Notes: generated by a model from the sequence alone, not told the origin. Shown: positions 8,964 to 19,053, counted from the first letter of the stretch. The stretch is 64,000 bases of DNA from Rhodothermales bacterium (GCA_958296045.1 CATQHT010000001.1:434001-498000), one strand, 5' to 3'. Numbers and translations are program-made.

Positions 8964-9308
8964 TTAGGATGCCATCCTACCTCGTGATTTTGTGACAAGT
9001 GATGTATAGCTCACCAGAGTGGATGGCCCGCTGGAGCCGTTGGCGGTACACTTCGATCGAGTGGGGCCGTAAATACGAGGGTTAGCTCGGGGCTTCGGGA
9101 GCGTAATGTGCCCTTCGGCTGCCAGCACACGCAATGTATTCATGCAGGTGGAGTGCTGTTTGCGGTCGCGCGCATCGACAAAGCCGAACTGTTCAAACGG
9201 TACGCCCCCAAGGGTCTGCCAGCTCCCGTCCAGGTGCGCCGTCCAGGTCTCCGACAGGGCTGGCACGACCCTGCAAAGAGTTGTGAGAATCCCGAGCTGT
9301 ACTTCCAT
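8964..9308 (-). pseudogene. Possible IS4-related N-terminal fragment
   Basis: A 114-codon frame whose middle part, CMNTLRVLAAEGHITLPKPR, resembles the N-terminal domain found in some IS4/DUF4338-bearing transposases (a 'cR..L..Le..G.I.LP' pattern). It lies inverted relative to the IS4 C-terminal fragment that follows. No catalytic part is present. It could be a coincidental frame. Confidence 0.3.
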
Positions 9309-9479
9309 ACAGGCAAACTAACAGGTACGAAACGTATTGTTAAGTCCTAGTTTAGGCTACAGGGTAGGCTTAGCGTAATGGACCAGGGAGCGGATGTATT
9401 CGAGATCCTAGCGGCGCGGCGCACATTGCAGTGGACGGATGTACTGATTTGGGCCAAACATGATCGGAGTCTGGGTGAG

Positions 9480-9913
9480 GACCATGATCGGCTGTGTGCA
9501 GTGGACCCCCTGCCGGTATAGTGGACCTATGGGTAGATCGTCTGAGTCTTCGGACGAAGTCTGGTCGGATCACGCACAAGGGCCGTCCGAAGGGCAATGC
9601 ACGCATGGAGGTGCGTTGTCACCAGGTGACGCTGCCGGCAAAAGGCGGGTCTGCCGAAGGTCCCGCCAAGGTTTCCGCGGTCCACGTTCGTGAGATAGCG
9701 TCACCCAAAGGTGCAGATCGCGTTGACTGGTTTCTGCTAACTACCGTGGAGGTTACGTCGTTTCAAGAGGCAGAGCAGATTCTGGAATACTACACCCTGC
9801 GCTGGTGCGTGGAGGACATCTTTCGGGAACTTAAGACCGGCTGCCGCGTCAAGAAGCTGCGCATGCAGCAGGCTCAGAACTCAGCAATTCGAGAATTACG
9901 TTGGAAGCGATGA
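9480..9913 (+). pseudogene. IS4-family transposase fragment (C-terminal catalytic region)
   Basis: The frame contains AVHVREIASPKGADRVDWF, then LLTTVEVTSFQEAEQILEYY, then LRWCVEDIFRELKTGCRV. This is the Y-(2)-R-(3)-E-(6)-K signature region of IS4/Tn5-like transposases, with the order W-x-L-L-T-T before it. The frame ends shortly after at RELRWKR, so the last helices are missing, as is the N-terminal half. It is the same subfamily as the decayed copy at 29.8-30.8 kb. Confidence 0.75.
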
Positions 9914-10407
9914 TGGGCGGCTACATGAACCGAAAGCACGCCCCACCGCTTGGGCACGAAATCATGTGGCATGGTTAAGCAAGTCTGCAGATGCGCGCCA
10001 TAGCCTACGCAGAACTCAGAGCGATATACGACCTTGCGGAGTGCCCGTTACCTTAGCGCATGGTGTAGGCTCGGCAAACTCACCTGTTTCGTTCACCGCA
10101 CGCTGCGCAAGGTGTATGCCCGCAAAGCGAGGGGAGTACACGCGCCCGTCCCGGTCGGCGCAGACACCCTTAACCCATGCCCGCTACGCGAAAGGCCTTG
10201 ACTTTGCGAATCTATCACTTAGAACAGCGTATAATTCGCTTTCGGCGTGAAGCTTGGATCTCCCGCTATGAGGGGCTATGCTTCACTTTCCAGATAACCC
10301 AGTGGTTGGGGGCCAAGCTGCGCTCGCCCTATGCACCTTGACGGCTCGCTGTTAATTTGCTCGAGTGAGTACAGGGTGGATCTAACCACCATTAGGACAG
10401 AGTTGAC
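9914..10407. other. Gene-free stretch before the STAND gene
   Basis: No supported gene. A possible promoter for the next gene is TTGACG near 10339 with an AT-rich TTAATTT 12 bases downstream, but the spacing is poor. AGGACAGAG just before the GTG at 10408 is a plausible ribosome-binding site. Confidence 0.35.
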
Positions 10408-12618
10408 GTGAAGAATTCCCCAGAATTGACGCCCGACCATATACGGGAGATTCGAAAAGGGCTTGGCCTGACGCAGGAGGATGCCAGCAGGCTATTGGGA
10501 TGCGGTCCTCGGGTCTTTAGCAAATACGAGTCCGGGAACCTGAAGCCATGTGCCGCTGTGGTCAATTTGCTTCGTGTACTGGATGAAATTCCCGGTGCGA
10601 CACGGATCCTTCGAGGCGAAGAGGTTCACCTAGCGGCATCTACGATGCCCGCACCGTTCGAGGTGAATGCCGATAACATTGCGTCTCTTAAGCCTTCTTC
10701 ATTTTCCGATCTCCTACGACGACTTCTCCATGCTGAAGCCCAACAGCACGGCATTCCCGAAGTCGGCATCCATGTTGCCAGTACCCTAAATGCTCCCGAT
10801 GGAGGGGAAGATGGGCGAATATCATGGCGAGGTGAGCCCAATCACACACGATTTCTGCCTTTCCGGCTATGCCAGTTTCAGCTAAAAACAAGCAACATAC
10901 GCCCCGCTCGGGCGGGCAAGGAAGTAGTCACGAACGGAGGCGAAGTGAAACCGATGGTCCGCTCGGTGCTCGAGCAGGGTGGTCACTACATCATGCTTTG
11001 TGCACACCCCTACAACCGGCAGCAGATTGAGGAGCGGCAGCGGAAAATCTGTAGCGCTCTTATGGAGGCTGGATTGCAAGACCCGGGTGATCAGATCAGG
11101 ATTATGGAAGCCAGCCAAATTGCCGTGTGGGTGAATGCCCACCCACCGGTTGCCCTCTGGGTTAGGGAAAAGAAAGGACTCGGGACACCTGGCGGCTTTG
11201 TTACTTGGGAGTTTTGGAAGGGTCGAAGCGAACACTCTGTGCCATGGGTAAACGATCCCCGTCTGACTGACCTGTGCTGCAAGCTTAGGGAGCGGGTGAC
11301 CAAGCCTCGCTCGGTTCTCCGGGTGGTTGGATTGTCAGGCATCGGTAAGTCCCGGCTCTGTCTTGAAGCACTGAAAAGGATCGACGACCACCAGATTGCT
11401 GGCCGCTCGCTTCGCGACTTTGTCATCTACGTAGTACAGTCTGAAGAGGATATGCAAGCAGCCCACTTGGTCGTCAGGGAATTGGCCGCCACCGGCGGAC
11501 GTGCCATCGTGGTCGTAGACGACTGTGATTTTCGGCAGCATGACAACTTGACCCGGTTAGTGGCGCGTCAGGAGAGCCGCCTCTCGTTACTCACCATCGA
11601 TAATGAGATTCCCTCTCAAATCGATGCCAACAACACTATCAAGCTCGAAGAGGCTCCAGAGATTGTCATCGAAACCATCGTTGACCAAGTTGCTAGGCAT
11701 ATGCAGGGGTTGGACCGGCAACGCCTTGTACGCCTATCTGAGGGATTCCCGGAAATTGCAATCCGAATTGCCAGGGAATCTAAGACGAGGCGGCATCTCA
11801 CTTATTCGACCAACGACGAACTCATTAACGAGTTCGTCTGTGGTCGAAGACCCGAAGATAAGGGTTTGTTGCTCCAATCGGCCCAACGTATCGCGGTATT
11901 CGGGCCAGTAAGAATTGAGTCTACAGCAGAGGCAGATCTCGGCACGGTTCAAACGTACGGAGCGGAATACTCAACCGGAGGCGATCTCGCGAGAATTGCT
12001 GGCATTGGTCGCCAAATGACCCGCGAAGACCTATACGCAGGAATCCAAGTACTCACCCAACGAGGTGTATGCAAGCGTAGTGGAGGGCTCGGGACAATTC
12101 AACCGCGACCCATTGCAGTTGCGCTTGCGAAACGACAGTGGATAGAATGGGACAAGAAGAAGTGGGACCAAGTGCTATCGGGCGGCATCGGTTCCTACTT
12201 GAGTGTCTCGGCGGCCCAGCGCCTCGCCCAACTGAATTTTTCGGACATAGCAAACAATGTTGCAGAGCATGTCTGCCGGAAGGACGGGTCCTTCGACCAA
12301 GGCGATGGCATTGTCGCTCAGGGCCGTGCAAAGGTGCTGTCGGCGCTTGCTGAGATCGCCCCGGATGCCGTTGCACAGCACATCGATCGTTCTTTGAATC
12401 GCTTGGTTCATCTGCACAATCTAACACTCGATGTGCGCAGCTCTCTCGTTCGTGCGCTGAGCACGATTGCCTTCCGTTCCCGGACCTTCATGATCGGTGC
12501 CCGTCTTCTGCTCCGATTGGCAGTGGCTGAAAGTAAGCTCTGGAGAGCGGGTGCGTCACGCCAGTTCGTAAAACTGTTTTCCCCAATACTTGGGGGCACC
12601 GAAGCTGACGGCGAGTAA
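10408..12618 (+). CDS. HTH / PD-(D/E)XK / STAND NTPase, N-terminal part (gene interrupted by IS66-type element)
   Basis: The open frame gives 736 residues, of which the first 735 belong to the native gene. Residues 9-62 form an XRE/MqsA-type helix-turn-helix (LTQEDASRLLG...SKYESG). Residues 95-245 look like a restriction-endonuclease-like domain with DGGEDGRI (131-138) and QFQLK (156-160), an E-to-Q variant of (D/E)xK. Residues 270-480 carry a STAND/AAA NTPase with Walker A GLSGIGKS (308-315) and Walker B AIVVVDDCD (366-374). The rest is helical. The stop at 12616-12618 is supplied by the first bases of the inserted element. The native gene continues at 15650 and, when rejoined, encodes about 1,387 residues. 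This architecture resembles antiviral STAND (Avs-like) proteins, where C-terminal repeats sense phage proteins and the N-terminal nuclease is the effector. That role is inferred. Confidence 0.85.
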   Translation: MKNSPELTPDHIREIRKGLGLTQEDASRLLGCGPRVFSKYESGNLKPCAAVVNLLRVLDEIPGATRILRGEEVHLAASTMPAPFEVNADNIASLKPSSFSDLLRRLLHAEAQQHGIPEVGIHVASTLNAPDGGEDGRISWRGEPNHTRFLPFRLCQFQLKTSNIRPARAGKEVVTNGGEVKPMVRSVLEQGGHYIMLCAHPYNRQQIEERQRKICSALMEAGLQDPGDQIRIMEASQIAVWVNAHPPVALWVREKKGLGTPGGFVTWEFWKGRSEHSVPWVNDPRLTDLCCKLRERVTKPRSVLRVVGLSGIGKSRLCLEALKRIDDHQIAGRSLRDFVIYVVQSEEDMQAAHLVVRELAATGGRAIVVVDDCDFRQHDNLTRLVARQESRLSLLTIDNEIPSQIDANNTIKLEEAPEIVIETIVDQVARHMQGLDRQRLVRLSEGFPEIAIRIARESKTRRHLTYSTNDELINEFVCGRRPEDKGLLLQSAQRIAVFGPVRIESTAEADLGTVQTYGAEYSTGGDLARIAGIGRQMTREDLYAGIQVLTQRGVCKRSGGLGTIQPRPIAVALAKRQWIEWDKKKWDQVLSGGIGSYLSVSAAQRLAQLNFSDIANNVAEHVCRKDGSFDQGDGIVAQGRAKVLSALAEIAPDAVAQHIDRSLNRLVHLHNLTLDVRSSLVRALSTIAFRSRTFMIGARLLLRLAVAESKLWRAGASRQFVKLFSPILGGTEADGE
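12607..12614. repeat. 8-bp target-site duplication, left copy
   Basis: GACGGCGA occurs immediately left of the IS66-type element and again immediately right of it at 15642-15649. Removing the element plus one copy restores the reading frame of the STAND gene. Confidence 0.95.
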
Positions 12619-13014
12619 CCGTCCCGTAGACAGCATTTAAGCCGGGAGGTTTGCCCTGCTTATATTTTGGTGCGGTCTTCTATGGCTATGCGGTAACCTC
12701 GGCTTCGGGCAGGTTGAGGTATCCTCAACTCGGCAGAGCAGCCATGATTGGTAGCTCTGACAGGTATCGCTATTCGCCGATGTTCTTTGGGAGTCTGGTT
12801 GCGGGTGCGGGTGATCTTCTATTGAGGGCGCACCTAGTCAATGATCGAGCGGCTATGTGGCTGCAGTGCGGACTGGGATTGAAATGCTTTTTTGGCATGT
12901 AGGCGGCGTAGTCACGCAGGTATAGCCGCGTATGCAAGGGCGGATCGTAGGTGCAGTATTACGTACGGATGGAGGTAGCAGAGTATGGTTCATGGTCTTG
13001 CTCCGCGCATCCTT

Positions 13015-14649
13015 CTATGGAGGTGCCGGGGGATGGAGTGGCTGCCACTGGTGAGGTAGTAGCAGGTGGATCTTTTTGGCTGGATGTCCCGCTGCAATGC
13101 GTGGCAGCACATCTTCGAGCCATTTTACGGGATTAACGCCATGCAACCGGCACGTTGCCAGGAGCGTGTAGAAGGTGGCCATCTGCTTGGCTGCGTGGTG
13201 GGATCCGCAGAAGAGGTAGTTCTTGCGGCCGATCGCAACCGTGCGCATGGCCCTTTCGACGGCGTTGGTATCAATTTCCAGGCGTCCGTCGTCGATGTAT
13301 CGGCACAGCCGGTCCCACCGCGCCAGCGTGTAGTGCTTGGCCTTGCCGAGTAATCCCTTTGGGAGCGTATTCTGCTGCTGGAGCCACGTTTTAAGGTGGC
13401 GCAATACGGGTTTGGCCTTTTGCTGCCGCGCGATGCGTCGTTGTTCTGCAGAGGCATGGTTCTCGCGCAGCTGCGCTTCTATCCGGTAGAGCTTTCCTAT
13501 TTCCTTCAGCACGAAGGCAGCTCTGTCGGGATCGGTACGGAGGGCTTGGTAAAATTTGCGTCGCGTATGGGCCCAGCAGTTGGCCAGTATGATGCCGACA
13601 TCCCGAATGAAGGTCTCGTAGGCGATATATCCGTCGGTATGCAGCACGCCCTGGAACCCATGCAGGAATCCTCGTGGCACCTTGCTTCCGCGTCCGGGTG
13701 CGTATTGGTAGACCAGCAGCTTCTGTTTAGGGCAATGGTAGACCCAGAAGTATCCGCGATGAGTGGACCCTTTCTTCTTGCGATCCTGCACGCGGATCGT
13801 GGTCTCGTCCACCTGCAGGTATCCGCTCTTGCGTACCTGATCGGCCACGGCAAGCGCGAGCTGTTCCAGGTCAAAGCCTACCTTATCCATCCAGTTTCCC
13901 ATGGTGGACGATGGGATCTTATAGCCCGAGCCGCGCTCTATTATCTTGGCTAGGCGGTAAAGCGGTAGACCATCCTCGACTTTGGACGTAACAAGGTGCG
14001 CCAGCAACGATTCATGTACTCGCCCGCTGGGAATAGTGCGCGCAGGGAGTGGAGCGATACGCAGCCCCTTCGAAGGATCGGTGCTATGCGCAAATACGCG
14101 GCGCCTATAGTGGATCTCCTTCAGGTACCCTGGCTCCCACGCTACCACCTTGGTACTCTCAATTCGAATCGGTTTCCAGCCTTCCAGGTCCCCTTCGGGG
14201 TTAAGAAAGATCTCTTCACTTGGCAGGTCGTCTGGCAGTTTGCTACGCTGCCCTTGGCGCCGCGTCTTGGGTTTGGCGTTCGCGCGATGGTCCTTAGTCG
14301 GTGTGCCCTGTACACCCGGACGCGAGGCCGACGTATCTGCGGTCGCTGACGGTGGCGGCTTCTGATCCGCTGTCGCGCGGATGTCGTCGCTCACAGGCGC
14401 CTTTAAGCGCTCGCTTGTGCTGCCGAAGAGCTTTTGGGAGAGCTCACTGAGCTGGTCATTGAGCTTGGCCATATCCTCGGCCAGACCTGCGCGCGTTGCC
14501 TCCAACCGCCGCCGTTGCGTACGCTCCTCGCTATGCAGGCGCCGCCAATGGTCACGCTCCGAACGAAGTCGCTCGACCACCGCGCAATGGTCCGGCTCGA
14601 GCCTCGCGCAACGCGGACAGGGGTGCTCCTGGGCAGGGATACTTGGCAC
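13015..14649 (-). CDS. tnpC: IS66-family transposase TnpC
   Basis: A 544-residue DDE transposase. An N-terminal coiled-coil-like region (residues 20-80) precedes LSQKLFGSTSERL, the hallmark of IS66 TnpC. The catalytic core shows VDETTIRVQD (first Asp), LHTDGYIAYE (second Asp) and DTNAVERAMR (Glu), followed by IGRKNYLFCGSHHAAKQMA and the C-terminal WLEDVLPRI typical of the family. It lies downstream of tnpB with a 55-base gap. No internal stops are seen, so it looks functional. Confidence 0.96.
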   Translation of the reverse strand: MPSIPAQEHPCPRCARLEPDHCAVVERLRSERDHWRRLHSEERTQRRRLEATRAGLAEDMAKLNDQLSELSQKLFGSTSERLKAPVSDDIRATADQKPPPSATADTSASRPGVQGTPTKDHRANAKPKTRRQGQRSKLPDDLPSEEIFLNPEGDLEGWKPIRIESTKVVAWEPGYLKEIHYRRRVFAHSTDPSKGLRIAPLPARTIPSGRVHESLLAHLVTSKVEDGLPLYRLAKIIERGSGYKIPSSTMGNWMDKVGFDLEQLALAVADQVRKSGYLQVDETTIRVQDRKKKGSTHRGYFWVYHCPKQKLLVYQYAPGRGSKVPRGFLHGFQGVLHTDGYIAYETFIRDVGIILANCWAHTRRKFYQALRTDPDRAAFVLKEIGKLYRIEAQLRENHASAEQRRIARQQKAKPVLRHLKTWLQQQNTLPKGLLGKAKHYTLARWDRLCRYIDDGRLEIDTNAVERAMRTVAIGRKNYLFCGSHHAAKQMATFYTLLATCRLHGVNPVKWLEDVLPRIAAGHPAKKIHLLLPHQWQPLHPPAPP

Positions 14650-14704
14650 GCCCTATTAACTCACGGCATTTGCAAGTAGTTTCGAGAATTTTATGTGAAG
14701 ATAC

Positions 14705-15043
14705 TTATGAATCGGAACCCCGAAACCGGCGTCGATAGCGTACCGTCGAAAGCTGCACCCCGTCCAAGGGCATCATGAGCTCCGTCCATAAAGGCGTCGC
14801 GGTCTCTAGAAGCTCAAACGTCCGCGACTCGAGGCGCTTGTAGTACAAAACCCAGCCGCTGCAGTCCCAAACCAGAAATGTGATATATGTCCGACGGCGG
14901 TTGATGAAAACGAACACATCGCCCAAGAAAGGATCACGCTTCATGCCCGAGCGCACCAGACCGCACAACCCGTCAAAGCCCTTGCGCATGTCCGTAGGCT
15001 CCCGGTAAAAATGAAACACGTGCGACGGCCCCAATGCTAACAT
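14705..15043 (-). CDS. tnpB: IS66 family accessory protein TnpB
   Basis: A 112-residue protein beginning LGPSHVFHFYREPTDMRKGF and continuing GLCGLVRSGM...DVFVFINRRR, the IS66 Orf2/TnpB signature. It is required with TnpA and TnpC for IS66 transposition in studied elements, though its biochemical role is unclear. It overlaps the end of tnpA by 7 bases (15037-15043), suggesting translational coupling. Confidence 0.95.
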   Translation of the reverse strand: MLALGPSHVFHFYREPTDMRKGFDGLCGLVRSGMKRDPFLGDVFVFINRRRTYITFLVWDCSGWVLYYKRLESRTFELLETATPLWTELMMPLDGVQLSTVRYRRRFRGSDS

Positions 15044-15354
15044 GACTGGCTCCGCTCACGCTGTAACGCCGATCCGAGAAAGTCCGCCAATACCGGCGTG
15101 TACCCGCGCAGACGCGCGCCGCCTGGAAACTCGACCTTTATCAACGCCGGCTCATGTACCTCCAGTGACGATACCTCCACCAAGGCGCCCGAAGCCCGAG
15201 ACACAGATGCCGCGTACTTCTTGCGCCAGTAGTAAAAACCACGCTCCGACAAGCCGTGCCCAAGGCACAACGCCTTCAGACTCTGCGCACCACCAAAAAA
15301 CGCGCCACCAGCGGAAACATGTCCTCCGAACTACGACGTAACGATGCCATTGCA
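15037..15354 (-). pseudogene. tnpA: IS66 TnpA, apparently frameshifted at a T6 run
   Basis: The C-terminal frame from 15270 encodes CLGHGLSERGFYYWRKKYA, the helix-turn-helix region of IS66 TnpA, and continues to 15037. The natural N-terminus MASLRRSSEDMFPLVARF starts at an ATG near 15352 but is one base out of frame, and it changes over at a run of six T (minus strand, 15295-15300). Seven T would join the two. This is either a mutation or a slippage site used for programmed frameshifting. I cannot distinguish these from sequence alone. Confidence 0.7.
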
Positions 15355-15641
15355 TCCCCCAGTTAAGCTGCTCACTGACCGATGTAACAATATCGGCAAC
15401 TCAAGCCCCTCAGCGTAATATGTACACTACGGGACACTTATTCCCCGCCGGTGACGACCACTACATGCCTGAAGCAATCCCATAGAGACCTGCTCGGTAT
15501 CGCAAATCCAAGCCGTCAGGTCACGACTGAGGATGCTCCCAACCTGCCTGGAGCAGAGGCTACGGCATAACCACATAGAACCCCATCAAAACATAAGATG
15601 GCCACACGGCCTGCATTCAATGTAGGCTACGGGACGGTTAC

Positions 15642-15649
15642 GACGGCGA
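15642..15649. repeat. 8-bp target-site duplication, right copy
   Basis: Second GACGGCGA, identical to 12607-12614. It is in the same codon phase, so the interrupted gene continues as GAC GGC GAC GCT. Confidence 0.95.
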
Positions 15650-15659
15650 CGCTCGACTG

Positions 15660-17606
15660 TTGTTTTTCGACGAAGTTGCCGACATGAGCGACGAAGCCCA
15701 GTTGGTACATGTCATCAAGGCTTTGGTCGAGGGCTGCAGTACAGGAGGTTATTCATGGACGGTCGGTCCCGAGATTCAAGGCTCCCGGCGAGCGCTGGTT
15801 CCCTGGTATCCAAACTCGAAGCAAGAGTGGGACGAATACATCGCGAAGTGTGTGGACCGTCTTGGGCAACTTGCTGAGAGAAACGACACTGCAGGGGAGG
15901 AGGCCCGCTCGAAATTCGGCTTGGGAATCCAGTCTCTGGTGTTCGCCGGATTCCTCGAAGCGGTGAAAGAAGTCATCGTACGAGTTGCCCTTGCTGGCCA
16001 CAATTGGACAATAGCACTACGGCAACTCAAGGTCGTCCTGCACTACGACTCCGAGCGCCTCGAGGACGAGACGACCGATCAGGTTCGGGTTTTGGTCGAG
16101 TTACTTGAGCCCACCTGCCTCCGGGGGCGTGCCCGGGTTCTCGTAACTGAGCCTCCGATGCCGGGATGCAGAGCAGAGGAGTTATCAATACAGGCGCAGG
16201 TTGAGCAATACCGCGCCAAAGTTCAAGACTTGGCCGATGAGCTTCTAAGGAACCCACGGCAGCTCAGGGTAATCCTACCCGAGCTCAGCGGTGGAAGCCA
16301 GTCGTTGGCGACCGAACTGGGAGAAGCAATAGCGAAGCGCGCACCGTTACCGCTTACTTGGCTGGAGCCGATTGCTCAGGCGGTCGTTGGTGTGCCCGCG
16401 TCCGATCGGAACTATGACTTGCTCTCGGGATTCGTCGCGGTCCTCCCAACGCAATTTCGCGATGAGGCCGAAGCCTTCAAGACGAAAGCGATTTCATCAC
16501 CCGAGCTCTCGTCAGCATTTCCTCGGATTTGCAGGTGTGCTGGCCTCATCCCAGAGGACATTGCCCGTGTCATAAATGCCTTGGCCCGTGGTACCTTGTT
16601 GCCATGGGACCTGCACCACTGGGCCCATACTTCGGTGCTCGAAAAGATTGCCCCCGCCGAGGTGGCGGTGCTGCTTGACGCGATGCTTGACCACAGCGCT
16701 CCGTCTTTTGCACTTGCAGTCACCATATTGGGACGGATTACCATAAAAGAGGAACGTGTAACTGACAGGAACCGACCGCAGATCCTCAGGATTTCACAGT
16801 TTTGGCCCCAGGTTCTAAAGATGGTCCAGAACACTGGACGGTGGAGTATGACGGAAACCAAACCTCCACGGAGCCTGGCGGGGCACGGCATCGTCCCGAG
16901 CATGACCGAATACTACTTCGAAAAGGCTGTACTGAGAATGTTGGCCAAGGGTCGGGAAGACTCCAATGCACGCACGGTGGCTTTGGCTCTCGCCCGAACT
17001 CTGGTTTGCAGAGACTACTGCTGGTGGCTCGATGCGAAGCGCACGAGTACCAAGTCGGCTCCTGTACTCAGCAGAATCCTGGCCGGCTTTCCAGAGATCG
17101 TATGGCCGCTTGTAGGAGTAGAGATCGTGACAAACCCCGAGTTCGCAAATCGTATGAGCTATGTTCTGGGTTGTCCGTTCACCTTCGGCCAAAACGTCAG
17201 GCCACCGATCTTGGATCTTCCAGAAGACACACTCTTCGCGTGGTGCCATGCCAACCCTGATGGGGCTCCCACCTTCACGGCGAAGTGTGCGCCGATTCTC
17301 TCCACCGAAAGTGACGATGCGGATGGCGGTATGCTCCACCCCGTTATTTCTCGACTTCTGGACGAATTTGGCGAACGCGCTGATGTGCAGCGAGCCTTGG
17401 AGAGCAACATCCATACCTACGGCTGGTTCGGTTCCTCTGCCAACCACTACACCCGCTTCCAAGACCCCTTCGAAAGACTTCGTACCCACTCAAAGCCGAG
17501 AGTGCGGCAGTGGGCGGAAAGGATGCAACGCAGCCTAGCGCGCCGCTTCACGCGTGAGACGAATCGAGACCAGGAGCGCGAGATGCAAGGGCATTGGTTC
17601 CGTTGA
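15660..17606 (+). CDS. STAND NTPase C-terminal part (downstream of IS66-type insertion)
   Basis: About 650 codons remain open from the insertion point. The stretch from 15650 joins in frame to codon 736 of the gene starting at 10408. The TTG at 15660 is only an open-frame start and is not convincing as a real initiation site. The sequence is helix-rich with TPR/HEAT-like spacing and no catalytic motif, as expected for the sensor/repeat half of a STAND protein. W-rich segments (FQDPFERL, near the end) and a basic tail close it. Alone it is probably not expressed or not active. I recognise no closer family. Confidence 0.7.
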   Translation: MFFDEVADMSDEAQLVHVIKALVEGCSTGGYSWTVGPEIQGSRRALVPWYPNSKQEWDEYIAKCVDRLGQLAERNDTAGEEARSKFGLGIQSLVFAGFLEAVKEVIVRVALAGHNWTIALRQLKVVLHYDSERLEDETTDQVRVLVELLEPTCLRGRARVLVTEPPMPGCRAEELSIQAQVEQYRAKVQDLADELLRNPRQLRVILPELSGGSQSLATELGEAIAKRAPLPLTWLEPIAQAVVGVPASDRNYDLLSGFVAVLPTQFRDEAEAFKTKAISSPELSSAFPRICRCAGLIPEDIARVINALARGTLLPWDLHHWAHTSVLEKIAPAEVAVLLDAMLDHSAPSFALAVTILGRITIKEERVTDRNRPQILRISQFWPQVLKMVQNTGRWSMTETKPPRSLAGHGIVPSMTEYYFEKAVLRMLAKGREDSNARTVALALARTLVCRDYCWWLDAKRTSTKSAPVLSRILAGFPEIVWPLVGVEIVTNPEFANRMSYVLGCPFTFGQNVRPPILDLPEDTLFAWCHANPDGAPTFTAKCAPILSTESDDADGGMLHPVISRLLDEFGERADVQRALESNIHTYGWFGSSANHYTRFQDPFERLRTHSKPRVRQWAERMQRSLARRFTRETNRDQEREMQGHWFR

Positions 17607-17720
17607 TGTCGGGGAAAGCGACAATCGATTGTAGGATTGGCTCGGGATCGCATGTTTCGTGCCCGCGACTCGAGCCTCTGTGGGAAGCCTGTGAGGTGGA
17701 GCTGCTTCTGTAGCCGCAGC

Positions 17721-17900
17721 GTATCTGTCCAGAAGTCCAGTTATTTGAGCGCATTTCAGCTGATCGGTGCCACGCGGAGGTGGTTTGGTGCCATTTGTCG
17801 GCTTTCGAGCTGGGCACTGCAGGGTCGTGGGGCTGCTGGGTGCATCCAGTTGGCAGCTTACCTCGCTGGCTTGACGGTGGTACGGCAGCGGCGCGGAGGT
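17721..17900 (-). repeat. IS66-type element B: tnpC-side end (remnant, copy 2 of 3)
   Basis: It begins GTATCTGTCCAGAAGTCCAG at 17721, an inverted counterpart of the outer end at 8719-8747, and continues with the shared 135-bp block (GCAGGGTCGTGGGG...CAGTTGGCAGCTTACC). No transposase body follows. An IS256-type remnant lies next to it. Confidence 0.6.
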
Positions 17901-18239
17901 GAGCCATTATTGGTGGAAAATCGGCTTCACGGGAGAGGGAGGGTTGTCTGAATTCCCTTACCACATCGCCCTCTTTAACGATGCCACTAACTGCCGGAAT
18001 CCTGTAACGTCTGCGGTATCCAGCGGCGCTTTGGCGGGTGTCGGCGACTGGAGGTTGTATCTCTTGAAGCAATGCAACCTGATAATTGAGCTTCTGGGTC
18101 GCGAGTGGCCCGATCCTCCATTGCAATCTCTGGTGGCAGCTGACGATGCGGGTTCAGAGACGCAGGGCAACACAGATGGTAAGTCGGTTGTACCATTGTG
18201 TTCGACGTGTGGTAACGATTCCGAGCATCAAGAGAAAGC

Positions 18240-19053
18240 TGAAGATCCGTTCTTATCGCATTATCGGCTGGAAGCAGACCGTGCGGATCGTGCTTATGAG
18301 GAGTTTTGCACACGCTCGTTTACTGACGAGAACTTCGTGGCTCTCTGGATGAGTGCCGCATACGTCCAGGCGGTGCAATACACCTTCGTTGTGGGCGTCA
18401 CCGAAGCCGGGTACAAGCGGATATTGAGCCTGGCAGCCTGCTCGTTGCAGCATACGGAGGCATTAGAGGGAATGCTGGAGCAGCTTGCGCGCCGCGGGTT
18501 GCGCATGAGCGAGAGCCTGTTGTACGTAATACCGGGCGCCGTGGGGCTCAGGTGGGCGTTGGTGGCCCACTCTGGTGACCGCATCGTTGTGTAGCGCTGC
18601 CTTGCTGAGAAGCGTGCGCGGGTGCTGAGCTATCTGCCGCAGGAGTATCGTCTGAAGGTGGGCCGTGCGCTGCATCATGCATGGGGCGCGCTGGAATATG
18701 GTGATGCTCTTGGGGCCCTGAAGCGGCTGCAACAACGGGTGCACCGCATCAATGAGTCGGCTGGCCGCGCGTTGGCCAAGGGGCTGGAAGAGACGCTCAC
18801 CGTGCACCGTGCCGGGGCCTATATGGCATTGGGGCGCAGCTTAACGACGACGCGCGTGATTACGCGTCTGGCGCAGCGACTCTGTGGGCGCCTGCGCCAA
18901 CGCTCAGACTGGATGCCATCGGATCAGCGCAGTACCTTTATGGCCCTTGACCTGATGGCCATGGAAGCAGGGATGTACCGCTTGGGCCACGCCGCGTATC
19001 TTCCGGCGCTGCGTGAGCAGCTTACCGGCTTAAATCAACCCCACTCTACGAGA
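18240..19053 (+). pseudogene. Decayed IS256 (mutator-type) transposase
   Basis: The frame from 18240 shows VVGVTEAGYKRILSLA, HTEALEGMLEQLARRGLR and, after a TAG at 18592-18594, RCLAEKRARVLSYLPQEY and GLEETLTVHRAG, closing with LPALREQL. This is the mutator/IS256 core in order. The second catalytic Asp (VIDGAKGL in the intact copy) reads VIPGAVGL, and the QRC.WHKRENV segment is lost at the stop. The sequence is well diverged from the intact copy just downstream, so it is an older insertion of a related element and not a recent duplicate. Confidence 0.75.

Larger units (their letters stand above)
12615..15641 (-). mobile_element. Complete IS66-type insertion sequence (3,027 bp)
   Basis: The terminal inverted repeats are exact over 15 bases: the left end GTAACCGTCCCGTAG at 12615-12629, with its reverse complement at 15627-15641. 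They are bordered by an 8-bp duplication, the size known for the IS66 family. Inside, on the minus strand and in the usual order, are tnpA, tnpB and tnpC. The perfect ends and target duplication indicate a fairly recent insertion, despite a possible frameshift in tnpA. Confidence 0.95.
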
